Source: Diabrotica undecimpunctata (lineage: Eukaryota > Arthropoda > Insecta > Coleoptera > Chrysomelidae). Taken from it: a DNA stretch of 64,000 nt. The stretch spans positions 2,108,001 to 2,172,000 of the forward strand of contig NC_092812.1 of assembly GCF_040954645.1 (NCBI RefSeq). The letters are read 5' to 3'. The translations under genes and the position numbers were made by a program. The notes beneath the pieces are model-generated. The model was given only the letters and a program-made list of their open reading frames with translations. It had not been told where the DNA came from and searched no databases. This document shows positions 31,501 through 42,489 of the stretch, piece after piece; the first letter of the stretch is position 1; every line of letters starts with the position of its first letter.

Positions 31501-34500
31501 TCTTCTTAGTCGTTAACCTGATGCAGGTATCGTGATATCATGAAGCTATTAACTAAATTTCCCAATGTTCCTCCACGTTTTTCTATCTTCTGCCATTCTT
31601 GCACATTCTGACAATGGAGCGCCAATGGTAGCAACAATATGGTCCGTGTATCGTGTGGGAGATCTACCTCTATTTCTTTTGCCTTCTACTTTTCCTTGGA
31701 TGGTAAGTTTTTCAAGACCATTTCTTCGAAGGACATGTCCAAAATAGCTTATTATTTGTTCTGATATTTGTGTTCTTAGTCTTTTCTTTATGTTTAGCTG
31801 GTCCAGTATGGATTCATTTGTTCTTCGGGCCACCCATGGTATTCTCAGCATTCGTCTCCAGCAGTACATCTCAAATACATCTATGTTCTTTTTGTCTTTC
31901 TCAGTAAGGGTCCAGCATTCCGATGCATAAGTAAAAACTGGAAAAACTAGACTTCTTACTAGTCTCATTTTTGTATCGGTAGTTATTTCATGGCTTTTCC
32001 AAATTTTTGTTAATTTTGCCATAGCGCTTTTTGCGATTGCTGACCGCCGCTTTATTTCTTCAGTACAGCCTCCTTTGTTGGTTACTAATGAGCCCAGGTT
32101 CACAAATTTATCTACAACAGCGATGTTGTTTATCATGACCAGATGATTTTGATTGTTGTTAGCTCTGTCAATTATCATGATTCTCGTTTTATCTCTGTTT
32201 ATTTTAAGACCCATCGTTAAGCTTACGTCTTCTATCCGTTGTAGCAGGTGAATCAATTCAGCTTCAGAACTAGCGAGGATAGTAGTATCATCTGCATATC
32301 TCAAGTTGCAAATCTTCTTCCCGCCAATGGTGATGCCACCGTTCCAGCCCTCAGTAGCTTTCCGCATTATCCATTCACCATAGATGTTAAATAGAATTGG
32401 GCTTAGTATGCAGCCTTGTCTCACGCCCTTTGTGACCCTGAAACTATCGGTTAGTTCCCCATTTATTCTAACTCTGGCATAATTGTTATTGTACAGGCTT
32501 TTAATTAGCAGTATCAGATGATAAGGGACTCCCATTTCAGACAAAACCTGCCACATTTTACTCCAGTTGACCAAATCGAAAGCTTTACTATAATCTATGA
32601 AGCACAAATATGTTGTGATGTTAAATTCTCTGGATTTTTCTACAATCTGCCGTACGTTTAAAATTTGTTCTCTAGTACCACGTCCGGGAACGAAACCTGC
32701 TTGTTCCTCCGCAATGTTAGGTAGTAAAAAGGGCTTTATCCTCTCGAGAATTATGTGTAAGAGTATCTTACTGCAATGCGCAATTAGAGCAATTGTTCGA
32801 TAGTTACTACATAAATCTTTCGCTCCCTTTTTATGTATGGGAATATATAGTGATTGTGTCCAGTCCTCAGGCCATTTACCTGTCTCCCACACTCTTTGAC
32901 AAATTTGATGTATTATATCCACTCCAACGTCATCTAGGGCCCAAATCATTTCAATAGGTATGTTATCTGGACCGGCAGCTTTCTGACTTTTTTGCCTCAT
33001 AATTGCTGCTTCAACTTCACTTTTGAGTACGTCAGGTTCCGTCACCAAACTGGCATCTTCTTGTTGTGATGGGGCGTCTGTGCTTTTCTCCATCATCAGT
33101 CGTCCACAGTATTCTTTCCATCTGTGTAAAATATCTTTTTTAGAAGTGAGTAGAGTTCCGTTATCATCTTTGATAGCAAGGTAGTTTGGTGTAAAGGAAC
33201 GCGTTATCTGCTTAATTTTTTTAAACATGTCTCTGGTCTCAGTTTTGGTTTTATGCCCTTCTATTTCCATGCAGATTTTGTTCAAGTGTGTGTTCTTGTC
33301 CTTTTTGCAGAGTCGTTTTATTTGACCGTTCAGTGCTTTATGGGCCTCTTTATCACTTTCACTGTTCAGTCCTGTGGCTTTTAAGCACTTCCTCTCCTGT
33401 ATTTTAGTCCACGTGGAGTCTGTTATCCATTGTTTCCTTCTTTCTTCTCTATCACTCTTAATGTTTTTCGCAGCATTATGCAATATGGATTTTGTTTTTG
33501 TCCATATGCTATGTGAGGACTCTTCTGGATTTAATGATTGTTTGAGGTCACATAGCTTTTGCGTTGCGGCTTTTTTGTACGGATCGTTATATCTTAGATG
33601 CCATTTAGTTGTTGTATTTCCTGTTTTTGGACTGTTTCTTAACTTCATGCGGAATTCAGCTGATAAAAATTGATGGTCGCTATTACAATCTTTTCCTGGA
33701 TAGGTCTTAACATCCTTAACAGCGCTCCTCCAACGGGTTTTTACCATTATAAAATCTATCTGATTTCTGTATCTATTTCCTGGTGATATCCAAGTGTATA
33801 GTCGTCTTGGGTGATGTTGAAAGCCTGTATTAGTAACAAACAGGTTGTTGTCTATACAAAAGTGTAGCAAGCGTTCTCCTCTGTCATTTCTTTGGCCAAG
33901 TCCATATAATCCGACGGTCTCTCGCAAGTAATGGTCTTCTGTAGTTACACCAATTTTAGCGTTGAAATCGCCTACGACTGCTGTGATTTCTCTATTTGTA
34001 AGCTTCCTAAGCGTCTGCTCCAACGTACTATAAAATGTTTCGATCTCTTCATCGTGAGCTTCGCTTGTTGGGGCATATATTTGTACTACATTAAGATTAA
34101 CTGGACTGGCATTCATTCTGACAACAATTATCCGATCGCTGACGGTTATGTATTCTTTTAAGGAGGTTTTAATGGCATTATTTACTATCACTGCCACGCC
34201 ATTCCGAGATTGTTTATCATTGCCGGAGAAATAAATATCATTGCCATTTTTTGACGTATAATGTCCTTTATCCTTCCAGTGGGTTTCAGATAGACCTACA
34301 ATGGCATAATTGTGTATTTCGTTTTCCACTACATCCAATTTTCCGGGTTCCAGCAATCCTCGAACATTCCACGTACCAATTTTGAGGGTGCTCCATATTT
34401 TTATGTTTATTCCAGACTCAGAGTTTCCATGCCGTGCCTGGTTTCTCACAACATCATGGCCGGTAGCCCATTTCACACCATCAGCCCCGGACGCTGATTG

Positions 34501-34567
34501 GCGCCAATTGCTAGTTGGATCGCTCGGCATACTGATATGTTTAGAGGTCATCTTTCATGATAGTCTG
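31501..34567 (-). mobile_element. RTE-type LINE (copy 2)
   Basis: Duplicate of 26792-29858 with the same AGCTCT flanks and AAGAAGAAG-type tail. It arose by segmental duplication, not by a second transposition, because flanking host-LINE sequence is duplicated with it. Confidence 0.85.
31549..34551 (-). CDS. RTE-type endonuclease/reverse transcriptase, 1000 aa, intact (copy 2)
   Basis: Same 1000-codon frame as 26840-29842 with all endonuclease and YADD motifs. It differs by at least three amino acids: SDHQFLSAEF for SDHQFFSAEF, MEKST for MEEST, and SNYRTIAL for SNYQTIAL. YR is the more usual form in the RT motif (NYR.I.L), so copy 2 keeps the ancestral residue there. Both remain open, so there has been little time or no load since duplication. 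Confidence 0.9.
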   Translation of the reverse strand: MTSKHISMPSDPTSNWRQSASGADGVKWATGHDVVRNQARHGNSESGINIKIWSTLKIGTWNVRGLLEPGKLDVVENEIHNYAIVGLSETHWKDKGHYTSKNGNDIYFSGNDKQSRNGVAVIVNNAIKTSLKEYITVSDRIIVVRMNASPVNLNVVQIYAPTSEAHDEEIETFYSTLEQTLRKLTNREITAVVGDFNAKIGVTTEDHYLRETVGLYGLGQRNDRGERLLHFCIDNNLFVTNTGFQHHPRRLYTWISPGNRYRNQIDFIMVKTRWRSAVKDVKTYPGKDCNSDHQFLSAEFRMKLRNSPKTGNTTTKWHLRYNDPYKKAATQKLCDLKQSLNPEESSHSIWTKTKSILHNAAKNIKSDREERRKQWITDSTWTKIQERKCLKATGLNSESDKEAHKALNGQIKRLCKKDKNTHLNKICMEIEGHKTKTETRDMFKKIKQITRSFTPNYLAIKDDNGTLLTSKKDILHRWKEYCGRLMMEKSTDAPSQQEDASLVTEPDVLKSEVEAAIMRQKSQKAAGPDNIPIEMIWALDDVGVDIIHQICQRVWETGKWPEDWTQSLYIPIHKKGAKDLCSNYRTIALIAHCSKILLHIILERIKPFLLPNIAEEQAGFVPGRGTREQILNVRQIVEKSREFNITTYLCFIDYSKAFDLVNWSKMWQVLSEMGVPYHLILLIKSLYNNNYARVRINGELTDSFRVTKGVRQGCILSPILFNIYGEWIMRKATEGWNGGITIGGKKICNLRYADDTTILASSEAELIHLLQRIEDVSLTMGLKINRDKTRIMIIDRANNNQNHLVMINNIAVVDKFVNLGSLVTNKGGCTEEIKRRSAIAKSAMAKLTKIWKSHEITTDTKMRLVRSLVFPVFTYASECWTLTEKDKKNIDVFEMYCWRRMLRIPWVARRTNESILDQLNIKKRLRTQISEQIISYFGHVLRRNGLEKLTIQGKVEGKRNRGRSPTRYTDHIVATIGAPLSECARMAEDRKTWRNIGKFS

Positions 34568-35335
34568 AGCTCTATGCAATGCTTAAAGCTATCATGCATA
34601 TAAATTATAATATTATTTCTAACTCTTATCTTATCTTAAGTAACTCACTAAGCGCCCTTCAAACCCTTAAACAGATCTATCCTAAAGGTCCCCTTGAGAA
34701 ACTGATAAAACTAGAACTTATACAGGCTCAAGAAAATTCTAGGAGTATCAGATTTATATGGATTCCATCCCACATTGGCATTGCAGGCAACGAAAGTGCG
34801 TACCAATGCGCAAGTGAAATTGCTAAATGTGTCGATATACAAAAAGCCGAGTATCGAAATACCGCAAGTGAGATAAAAGCTTTTATAGAGAATTGAGTTC
34901 TGTGCAAGTGGAAACACGAATGGCAATCTTCGCAAACATCACTGAAGCAAATTAAAAACAACGGTACAGCTTGGGAACCCTCAACCAGGAACAGAAGAGA
35001 ACAATTGGTGATAACGAGATTACGAATTGGACACACGAGACTTACCCATTCATACATTCATACTCATTCTCCAAAAGTGATCCACCTATATATGAAACAT
35101 ATAATGTATAAGTTACCGTTAACCAGTAATTAATTGAATGCCATAGTTTTGCCAATTTTCGTGTTACATTTAACATACCTAATAGTATAAGTAATTTATT
35201 AGGCACTAATTTTTCAACAAACAATATTGTAAATTTCTAAAAATCTATAGGAATATTTTCTAAACTCTAATTTCGTAATTCTGTAGCCGCCGCTAATAAC
35301 TATTATGGTGGATGCGGCTGAAATTTCTAAAAAGA
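34568..35335 (+). pseudogene. I-like LINE RNase H C-term and 3' end
   Basis: Continues from the RNase H start with ELYAMLKAIMH, then RSIRFIWIPSHIGIAGNESA (about 34750-34800), where the IWIPSHIGI..GNE block is the RNase H signature. The post-domain region reads KWKHEW, TRNRREQLVITRLRIGHTRLTHSY and is followed by 3'UTR with GCCGCCGCTAATAA (about 35288-35301). A sequence close to this also ends the LINE at 39427. The element ends in an A-rich AAAAAGAAAAAAA at about 35322-35335. Confidence 0.75.
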
Positions 35336-35666
35336 AAAAAATTCGATTTATGTTTTGTCAGCGTTATTTGAAAGTACTGAACCGCCAACATATTTTACAA
35401 TTTCAGGATAATATTTTTTAATAAAACACTCAAACTTAAAATAAATGTTAATAAAACGAAATTACTATTGCATGCATCTATTTCTCAATGACTACCACCA
35501 TGTCTCTATTTTCAAACTTCTTTCCTGAGGGTTTCCCCAAGTATTTCAATTGCAGAATATATTCATAAATTTTTGTCTAAATATGAATTTTTGTTATTAT
35601 TTAACTTTATTAGTTTTGATGTAACATAGCTTTATATGCTTTTATATTTTTAATTTTAATTTTTAG

Positions 35667-35845
35667 GGAGACCTAGACAGGAAGGATACATACGACTATG
35701 AAATATTTGTTAAGCATCAAAAAGTTTCTACAAATTATACAACATCTGAAGTTTATCTGAAATATGGCAGAAAATCTTACAGCTATTCTGGAACTGTTTA
35801 TGATGGTGACTACAAACGAATTAACGCCAATATTCACATTGATCA
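35667..35845 (+). CDS. Apolipophorin-like protein, exon 2
   Basis: The acceptor is TTAATTTTTAG ending at 35666 and the donor is GATCA|GTAAGT after 35845. The exon is 179 nt, phase 0 in, two bases carried over. It encodes GDLDRKDTYDYEIFVKH through YDGDYKRINANIHID. The alternating strand pattern (DYEIFVKH, TTSEVYLKYG, SYSGTVYDG) matches the apolipophorin beta-sheet region. The split codon CA|G with exon 3 gives Gln, restoring the frame. The upstream intron is about 32 kb and holds most of the mobile elements of the window. Confidence 0.65.
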
Positions 35846-36334
35846 GTAAGTATACAGAGGTCGGCTAATTTATGCTAGTCAAAAATCCGTAACAGGTCGA
35901 TTTTTAATTTTAAATCACGATTTGTTTAATAATGTGCGAAAAAGACGATGCCAATTTTGACATGGTGACCTAATCGTTGATTTTTAAATTGATATGTGGC
36001 TCTGGTAATACCTTATTTGAAAGGTCCTTTAATAATATATTCAGCAACTTAATCCAGTAATGTTGATACAGGAAAAATAAAAAGTAATTTAATTTAATCA
36101 GATAATAATTTCGGAATTAACGCAATACTTGTCAGCTAAATTAAATGCTCAAAATTTCATCGACCGACATGTTAATAAATAAATCAACACATTCTTCTTG
36201 TACGTAACAGAGTAATTCTCTTAACTTCGTCTCTAATTAGGTCTTGCAATTCCTGTAGAATTTGCGATTGATCTACATAAACGCATGCTTTTAAATAACC
36301 CCATAGAAAAAATCTAAAGTTCTGAAATCAGTAG
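35846..36334 (+). other. Intron 2, first part, no recognised feature
   Basis: Starts GTAAGTATACAG. AT-rich, no coding or structural signal seen. Confidence 0.55.
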
Positions 36335-37395
36335 TTCGACAGAGGAGGTCGAACAGTGAATACGTGCCAAGGAGAAAGCGACTGATCAGCGGCCACAGAG
36401 CTTTTCAGCTCTCGGTGAGTAAGACACCTTAAGTGGCACTGATAGTCTATTTTGACGAGGCACTGTAGTAAAATCCGAAGCGCAGCATCAAGCGGGAGTT
36501 TGTAAGTGGGTTAAACCGAGCGATATTATTTTTATTAACATCTCTCGGAGGTCGATAGACAAACAAACGCTCATCATAGTGGCTCAGACGGTCCCGGGTT
36601 ACCCTAAGACGCATCTGGAATGACACTGTAAGGTCTTAAATATTTGAATTTAGGATCGGACAGAAACGACCCCAGAGTCTAGTGAAAGAGAAACGGCAAG
36701 AGGATCCCTCCCTGTGAACACAGAAAGAGAACAACCTCGTAGGTCCCTGGACGGCACCCAGAAACCGTTCTGGCAGCAGCCAGCCGGTAGATAAAATCAG
36801 AGTCTACTGAGTAGAATTTCCTTAAAAAATGTATGAACCTTACGTTAACCGCATTACGGCATCATGAGTGATTACCCTCCCCCAGAGTGTGATGAGACGC
36901 AAGTGGCATTACAAGAAGCAGACGATGATGACAGCCAGTCATCCACCCCCTTCGTTGCTAGCTCCATTAAGAGATACAACAATTTTTTATCTAAAATTAA
37001 TACGACCGTGGAACATACCCACGTTTGCACCCCAAAATGCGATGAATAAAATGACGACGGTACATACGTGTCGTACAGTCAGACTAAGATGAGGAGTCTC
37101 ACCTAGCTCGCTCGGCAATCGACGAATCGCCCCCAACTATCATGGAAGACGTCACAATCGAGGTAGTGGAAACCCCATTAAAACAAAACAAAAACGACTT
37201 AGGACCCCAGGAGATTCCTTTGATGAAGAGGAAGATGCAAAAAGAGCAAAAGAGATGGCATAAAAAGAAAAGGCAAGTGAATTAAGTAGGTCAGTCAATG
37301 CACTGACCGAACAAATCAAACCTATGAAGGAAGAGAGTCGCATTCACGAAGAAAAAGCCAATAAGCAGACCAAGGACCTTCTAGCTCAGAAGACT
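36335..37395 (+). pseudogene. LINE-like leader and ORF1-like coding fragment
   Basis: The GC-richer segment 36335-36860 looks like a retroelement 5'UTR (CAGAGCTTTTCAGCTCTCGGTGAG and similar). From 36864 the frame MSDYPPPECDETQVAL is acidic/Ser-rich and has CTPKC. In another frame KRLRTPGDSFDEEEDAKRAK and ELSRSVNALTEQIKPMKEES are charged and coiled-coil-like, as in LINE ORF1 N-termini. A stop and two frame changes lie inside. The assignment is weak; a captured host gene fragment cannot be ruled out. It runs in frame into piggyBac-like sequence. Confidence 0.4.
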
Positions 37396-37713
37396 GATGT
37401 CTTACACATAAATAAAAAAGTTTCAATAAGCGACTTCATTGAAAACTTAGCATGGGAAATAATCAAACCCCAAATTGAATATAGATCAACTATACCTTCA
37501 CTACCAAAAGAACTTAGACGACGAGTTCGCATACTACTCGGAGTTCAAGAAGTCGTACCCCCTCACTCCAATATTCCAATAAATTACGTGGGACGATCTT
37601 GTATTTGTCCACGAGTTCGCAATAAGTTAACAAGAAGGTCATGCCAAAGATGTGACAAATTTGCATGTAAGGATCATCTCAGGGATATTTGCACTGAATG
37701 TTTGACGGACTAA
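37396..37713 (+). pseudogene. piggyBac-like transposase C-terminus
   Basis: The frame that starts at 37324 continues into ISDFIENLAWEIIKPQIE, then LPKELRRRVRILLG and a Cys-rich end CICPRVRNKLTRRSCQRC..FACKDH..CTEC. This order (F-x2-NLA-x3-IKP, LP-ELR, then a cross-brace Cys/His cluster) is that of piggyBac transposase C-termini, where the cluster binds transposon ends. The DDD catalytic domain is absent. TTAA target duplications and terminal repeats were not found. The coding runs 106 codons to a TAA at 37713. Confidence 0.6.
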
Positions 37714-38339
37714 AATTGTGCCACTTTTACCATTTAATAGTTTTGTCCTTGGTTTACTTTTTTGTTCTATTCTCTATTATTCATCTCTATTGGTCATTTT
37801 ATAAGTTCAAAAATATAAAAGTTTTGTGTTTATTATTAAATTGAATTTATTTTTGTAACCATTTTCATTTATATGCGAATAAAGACACAAAAAAGTACGA
37901 CCTCGTTTCTAATTTTACCACTATCAAAATTACGAAAGCTAAGGAACAAAGCATATCTAATATCAAAGTACAGACATAAATAAACACGTTTTTAACCATT
38001 ATTTGTTAAATTTGTCAAAATTTGGTATTATACAATAAAAAAATATTGGTCTACGATCGTAGACCGTGCGACTAAACTCGTCAGCAAAAACCACGCGACT
38101 AACGGAGGGTTAACGCAATCTTGATATTAATAAAAACACAAAGTTTGCACCACGTAGAGGAAGACATATGCGCAAATTTTTTTATATTCTAGTGGCCTCT
38201 TCATTATATCGGTTATAAATGGACTTGGTCGAAAGTGAATGAATTTCTTGAAACTCGTATTGGTGTGATGGAATTAAATCTTTAGCTTATATGAGAGGTT
38301 TCTTCACTTTCATCAATAACTTATAGCTTTGAAATTATA
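37714..38339 (+). other. Intron 2, no recognised feature
   Basis: AT-rich non-coding sequence. AATAAAG at about 37878 could be the end of the preceding fragment. Confidence 0.5.
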
Positions 38340-38960
38340 GGTATTGCGGAAAAATCGGTCTGTATTTGGTTGTTTTCCAGGGTACAAGATCATTATGATC
38401 TCTTCTCTATATCTTTATACATACGAATACATTTTAATCTTAACGAGGTATTCGTAAGATATGACAACTTTACTACGGCTTTTCTAGGAAGATGTTTTAA
38501 GATTTCCCTGGTAATTAATTCAAACACTTCTCTGGCATTAATGTTTTCTTTCATTTCATTTACCACTTTTTTTTAAGTAACTAGTTTAATTTCACGTTCT
38601 TTCTGTGCCACATGTTCTCAGTCAAGTGTGTTATTACCTTCATTTGGCTGGAATATTTTCTCGAGATATTGAGTAAATCTATTAGACTTCGGTTGATTAT
38701 TTTTTAACCAACTTTAATTGGACTTTCTTAATGAAGAATTGTGCTAGATAAATCTTTTTAAGTGGCTCTGTAGAGGGAATTATCTGTGTTGTATTCTTTA
38801 TATTGTTTATAATACCACTTTTAAGCTGTTGAGGGATCAGGTTAGGGAACTTATTTTATGAAGCTTGCTGAATTTATTTAACAAAAGATTTCGTTCCTTT
38901 ATCAAGTTCACCTTTAGTTTTTATTGAGACGGAAAAATTGATTGTTTTGTCTAAGTAAAA
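38340..38960 (-). pseudogene. Jockey-like LINE RT N-terminal fragment
   Basis: Minus strand: VITHLTENMWHRKNVKLN, VNEMKENINAREVFELITREILKHLPRKAVVKLSY and TNTSLRLKCI. This is similar to the linker and first RT block of Jockey-group LINEs (..ILKHLPRKA...LT.LYNA.LRL..), but ends before the catalytic blocks. Frames change twice. Fragment only. Confidence 0.5.
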
Positions 38961-39426
38961 CTGAAAATGTCATCAATGTGTTAGTCCATTAACACAGTTT
39001 AGTTTAGAAGGTAAGTAATTTTTAATAACTGATAGTATGATATAACATGACATGATAATAACATAACATGTACCATGCTCCCTAATATTCGTATACCGAA
39101 CAAAAATATTTGTTGTCGCCAACTCTTCTTAAAATTTACTTGGAACAAACCTTCCAAACATGGAAAAATGCAGCGAAATATGTGATTTTGTTGGGGTAAT
39201 AAGGCCAATATATCGGTTTATCTGTTGAAATTATTTCAGTTGTTACTAACCCAGAGCTCCAATGGAATGATTGACAAGTTATAATTATTTTGCCATGTCT
39301 ATTTAAAAATTCTTAAAAAACTTAACCTCGAATCAATGATCTTTTAAGTGTTTTTGGTGGAGAGTACCTACAAAACATAACAATAACCTTAAAAAGTTTT
39401 AATAGTTTTTGAAGTAGCTTAAAACA

Positions 39427-41145
39427 TTTTTTTTTTATTGGGATTAACTCTCATCAACCATAGAGGGTTATTAGCGGTGGTACAATATAGACTATAATAT
39501 ATTATAATGATTAATAGAAAATATAAACTATACAGTTTTTACAAAAATGATTATAATTTAGAGTTTTTCTTGAAGTACCACTTATACTTGATTATACAAT
39601 TTCGTTTTCTTTAAGAATCTAATGATTTTGTCACAATCCGTGTCAGAGGCGTAGCATAGTCTAGGAGGTTCCTTCCTTAGTAGGTGTTCGTGCGTCAGTT
39701 TGGTATGTCCTATTCGGATACGATGTAGTACAACCTAGTCCCTTCGCTTTACTAAATTTGGTGTTTTTGCTGATAGATCTGGGTTTGCTTGCCGCAATTT
39801 ATTGTATTTAGTAAGAGTTGCCATCTTCGTAACCATAAGTTTTTTGTGTACTCATTGACGCATTTTTTCATATCTGAGTGAGGAATTTGGTTAGTTTTAT
39901 CATCGGATCTCTTCATTTTACAAGCTTCTTTGGCCATTTGATCAGCTATCTCATTTCCTGGTATATCCACATGAGATGGTATCCACACAGTATGTAGTTG
40001 TTTATGATTATTTTGTAGAGTCCCAAGGTCTTTTTTAATCTGTTCTAAAATCGGATGATTCATATATATTTTCTGAATTCCCTGGATTGCATTTAAGGAA
40101 TCTGCGAATATTACTGTCATGTCTTTAGGTCGATTAAGAGTTTGTTGTACTGCCTTGAATATTGAAAAAAGTTCAGCAGAATATATTGAGTAGTCCTTAG
40201 GTAGTGGAAACTTGAGCACAGAATCCTCTGTAACAATGGCGGATCCTACTGTTTGTAATGTATTGGAGAAAAATAGATGAAGCGGTATTGTCCTTAGTAT
40301 AAGTTGACATATCTGTGTTACAATATAGAATTTGTATAGTCCAAGGGGGAGCATAATCAATATCGGTATGCATAATACCCGGAAATGTGAAGTTGCTATT
40401 TCTTTTACTAAATGATGGTCGGAGATTAAGATTTTGATTCTAATTAGAATGGTAATGTGTGGAGAAAGGATAGGGGTAGGCCGGGTTGTTTGGATTAGTT
40501 GATAGCCTGCTTGCGTATTGTAAACTGAGACGTAATCTTCTAATAGAAACTGGAGATTCATTTGCTTCGACATAAAGACTTTCAACTGGATTGGTTCTGT
40601 ATACTAGTAGAGCTAGTCTTAGTGCGGTATTTTGTACAATATCTAATTTTTAAATGTTGAGTCCTTAGCTGAATGATATACAACTGATCCATAATCTAAT
40701 TTGCTGCGGATTAAGGATTTGTAAATATTTAGTAGCTCTTTGTTATGCCTGCGCCCCAGTTACGATTTGCTAGTACTTTAAGAATACTTATGTTCTGTAA
40801 CCATGATTTTTTTAGTAATTGGATGTGTTTAAATATCTATGTGTGTGTATATAAATCATACGTAGAAATATAAGTTCCTCAACGTTTTCTAAAACTTGAT
40901 CATACAGTGTTAATTTTGGAAGATTTGCAACAATTTGATGTTTTCGAGAAAAGCATGTTACTTTGGTTTTAACCGTAGATAATTTCAGTCCTGTTGTTTT
41001 AGACCATTATTGTAGGGAATTAATAGAAAGTTAATTATGTTTGATGTCATATTAAGATTCTTTAGAGAGATGTAGATTACCAGATGGTCTGCATATAGGA
41101 TTGCTTTAAAGGGTTTCGGATACTGTTCTCGATATCGTTAATTGC
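39427..41145 (-). pseudogene. 5'-truncated I-like LINE: RT C-term and RNase H
   Basis: On the minus strand it starts at FLVAINDIENSIRNPLK, just before the RT active site, which reads YADHLVIY (YADD altered to YADH). It continues SKLDYGSVVYHSA and NTALRLALLVYRT. An open 277-codon piece (39752-40585) has RNase H parts: DYSIYSAELFSIFKAVQQ, VIFADSLNAIQGIQK and HTVWIPSHVDIPGNEIADQMAKEA. The 3'UTR ends ACCACCGCTAATAACC and a run of A (T-run at 39428-39437 on +), nearly the same terminus as the LINE ending at 35335, so the two belong to one family. The 5' junction lies about 150 bp upstream of host exon 3. Confidence 0.75.
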
Positions 41146-41299
41146 AACTAAAAAGAGTGTTGCGCTCAGTGAAACATTTTTGTTTTACACATTATTTCTA
41201 CCTGACGTCTGACAATTTCTTTTATTATAATAGCAGTACCACTTCCGTCATTTTATTACATTTACATTTTGTTAAAGTATGTCTATTTTCTTGTTTCAG

Positions 41300-41514
41300 G
41301 TTACGAGACATTATATTTTCGGCATACGTAAACAATAAACCTAATGACAAAACCATAGAAATTGAAATGAATTGGGATTCTAACAGAGATGCCAGTCAGA
41401 AAATTATGATAACTGCCAACTATAAGAAAAATGCCCCTTTCGACTATACTGCGAACTTCATTATTACTTACCCAGGTCGAGGTATTAGAGGCGATTATAA
41501 ATTTTTAATAGACA
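41300..41514 (+). CDS. Apolipophorin-like protein, exon 3
   Basis: The acceptor is TTTTCTTGTTTCAG ending at 41299 and the donor is GACA|GTAAGT after 41514. The exon is 215 nt: one base completes Gln from exon 2, then LRDIIFSAYVNNK, TIEIEMNWDSNRDASQKIMI and FDYTANFIITYPGRGIRGDYKF, with one base carried to exon 4. The segment EMNWDSNRDASQK is the most apolipophorin-like part I recognise (E-x-x-W-D-x-NRD followed by a beta-strand), and FIITYPGR fits the repeated strand-turn-strand units. Phase and splice motifs agree with both neighbours. Confidence 0.7.
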
Positions 41515-42489
41515 GTAAGTAAGCTTTATGTAAAATTTGTTTTTTTAATTCATATCGATTTAGACATATTGTACTTAAAAGTTGATATCTTTCAACTGAG
41601 CAAAGTTGTCTTTTGGAAAATGTTACTTCTGCTGAAACTATCCAGTTTATCTGGTAAGTGGCGTGCAAATCATTACATTCTTTAGATAGGTAATGTAGTA
41701 ATTTATTTACACTTTATTTGGTATTCAGAGATAAAGGGGCAGATTAGTTAGCTTTCGTCTGAGTGATTTTTACTTCATCGGAATCTGTTGAAGTCTTCGT
41801 GAAAATTATCGGTGTTAACTGACTCAAATGTTAGTCAAATAGCATTCAGAGAGTCTTCTGCATTATTGATATGAATAATGTGTACTCTATTTCCTTTATG
41901 GAAGGGCACTTTTATTTCCGTAGATAGTCCTTCTATAAACACATATCTGAATAAACCTACTTTTTCCACGTTTATATAGATTATATAAGTAAATTTTAAT
42001 TGCGTAAATCTATTATTTTGCATGTATATGTTCTTCACCAACATATATTTCTATCTCTACTAGAAGATTACTATCTATTCTTAATTCAGGAATATCTTCT
42101 TAATGGTGTCTAAAATTGTGTCTAAAGTCGGTATTTTTTTATTAAAATAAAAATAATATACTTTTATACTTATGATCTGGTCTTACTTGATAGTTTGGTT
42201 GAATGATTTTGATTAATTAACGGTTTCATATTTTTCTTCATAAATACAAGTGTATGCCTTATCGTCCCTTCCACCCTACCTAAATAATATTCCAGGTCTG
42301 TTTGTTACGTTTCACAGTCTGTTTTACTAGGATTAAGTATTATCAAGTTTCCTTGATAAGCTCATTATCTGTTTTTAAAAAAAATGTGTCTATGGTCTGA
42401 CAAAAGACTTCATATTAGACATGCCATTTTTAAACAATTATGGATATGTGAGATGTGGTCATTCTTAAATCTCCTTTTTTTGTGAATTG
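41515..42489 (+). other. Intron 3, first part, no recognised feature
   Basis: Starts GTAAGTAAGC. AT-rich, no motif found. Confidence 0.55.

Larger units (their letters stand above)
30015..34723. repeat. Tandem duplication, copy 2 of the 4,709-bp unit
   Basis: Same start and order as 25306-30014. By eye I noted about five substitutions and no indels over 4.7 kb, so identity is above 99.8 percent where compared. Copy 2 alone is followed by the natural continuation of the I-like LINE (CAGGCTCAAGAAAATTC). Confidence 0.95.
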
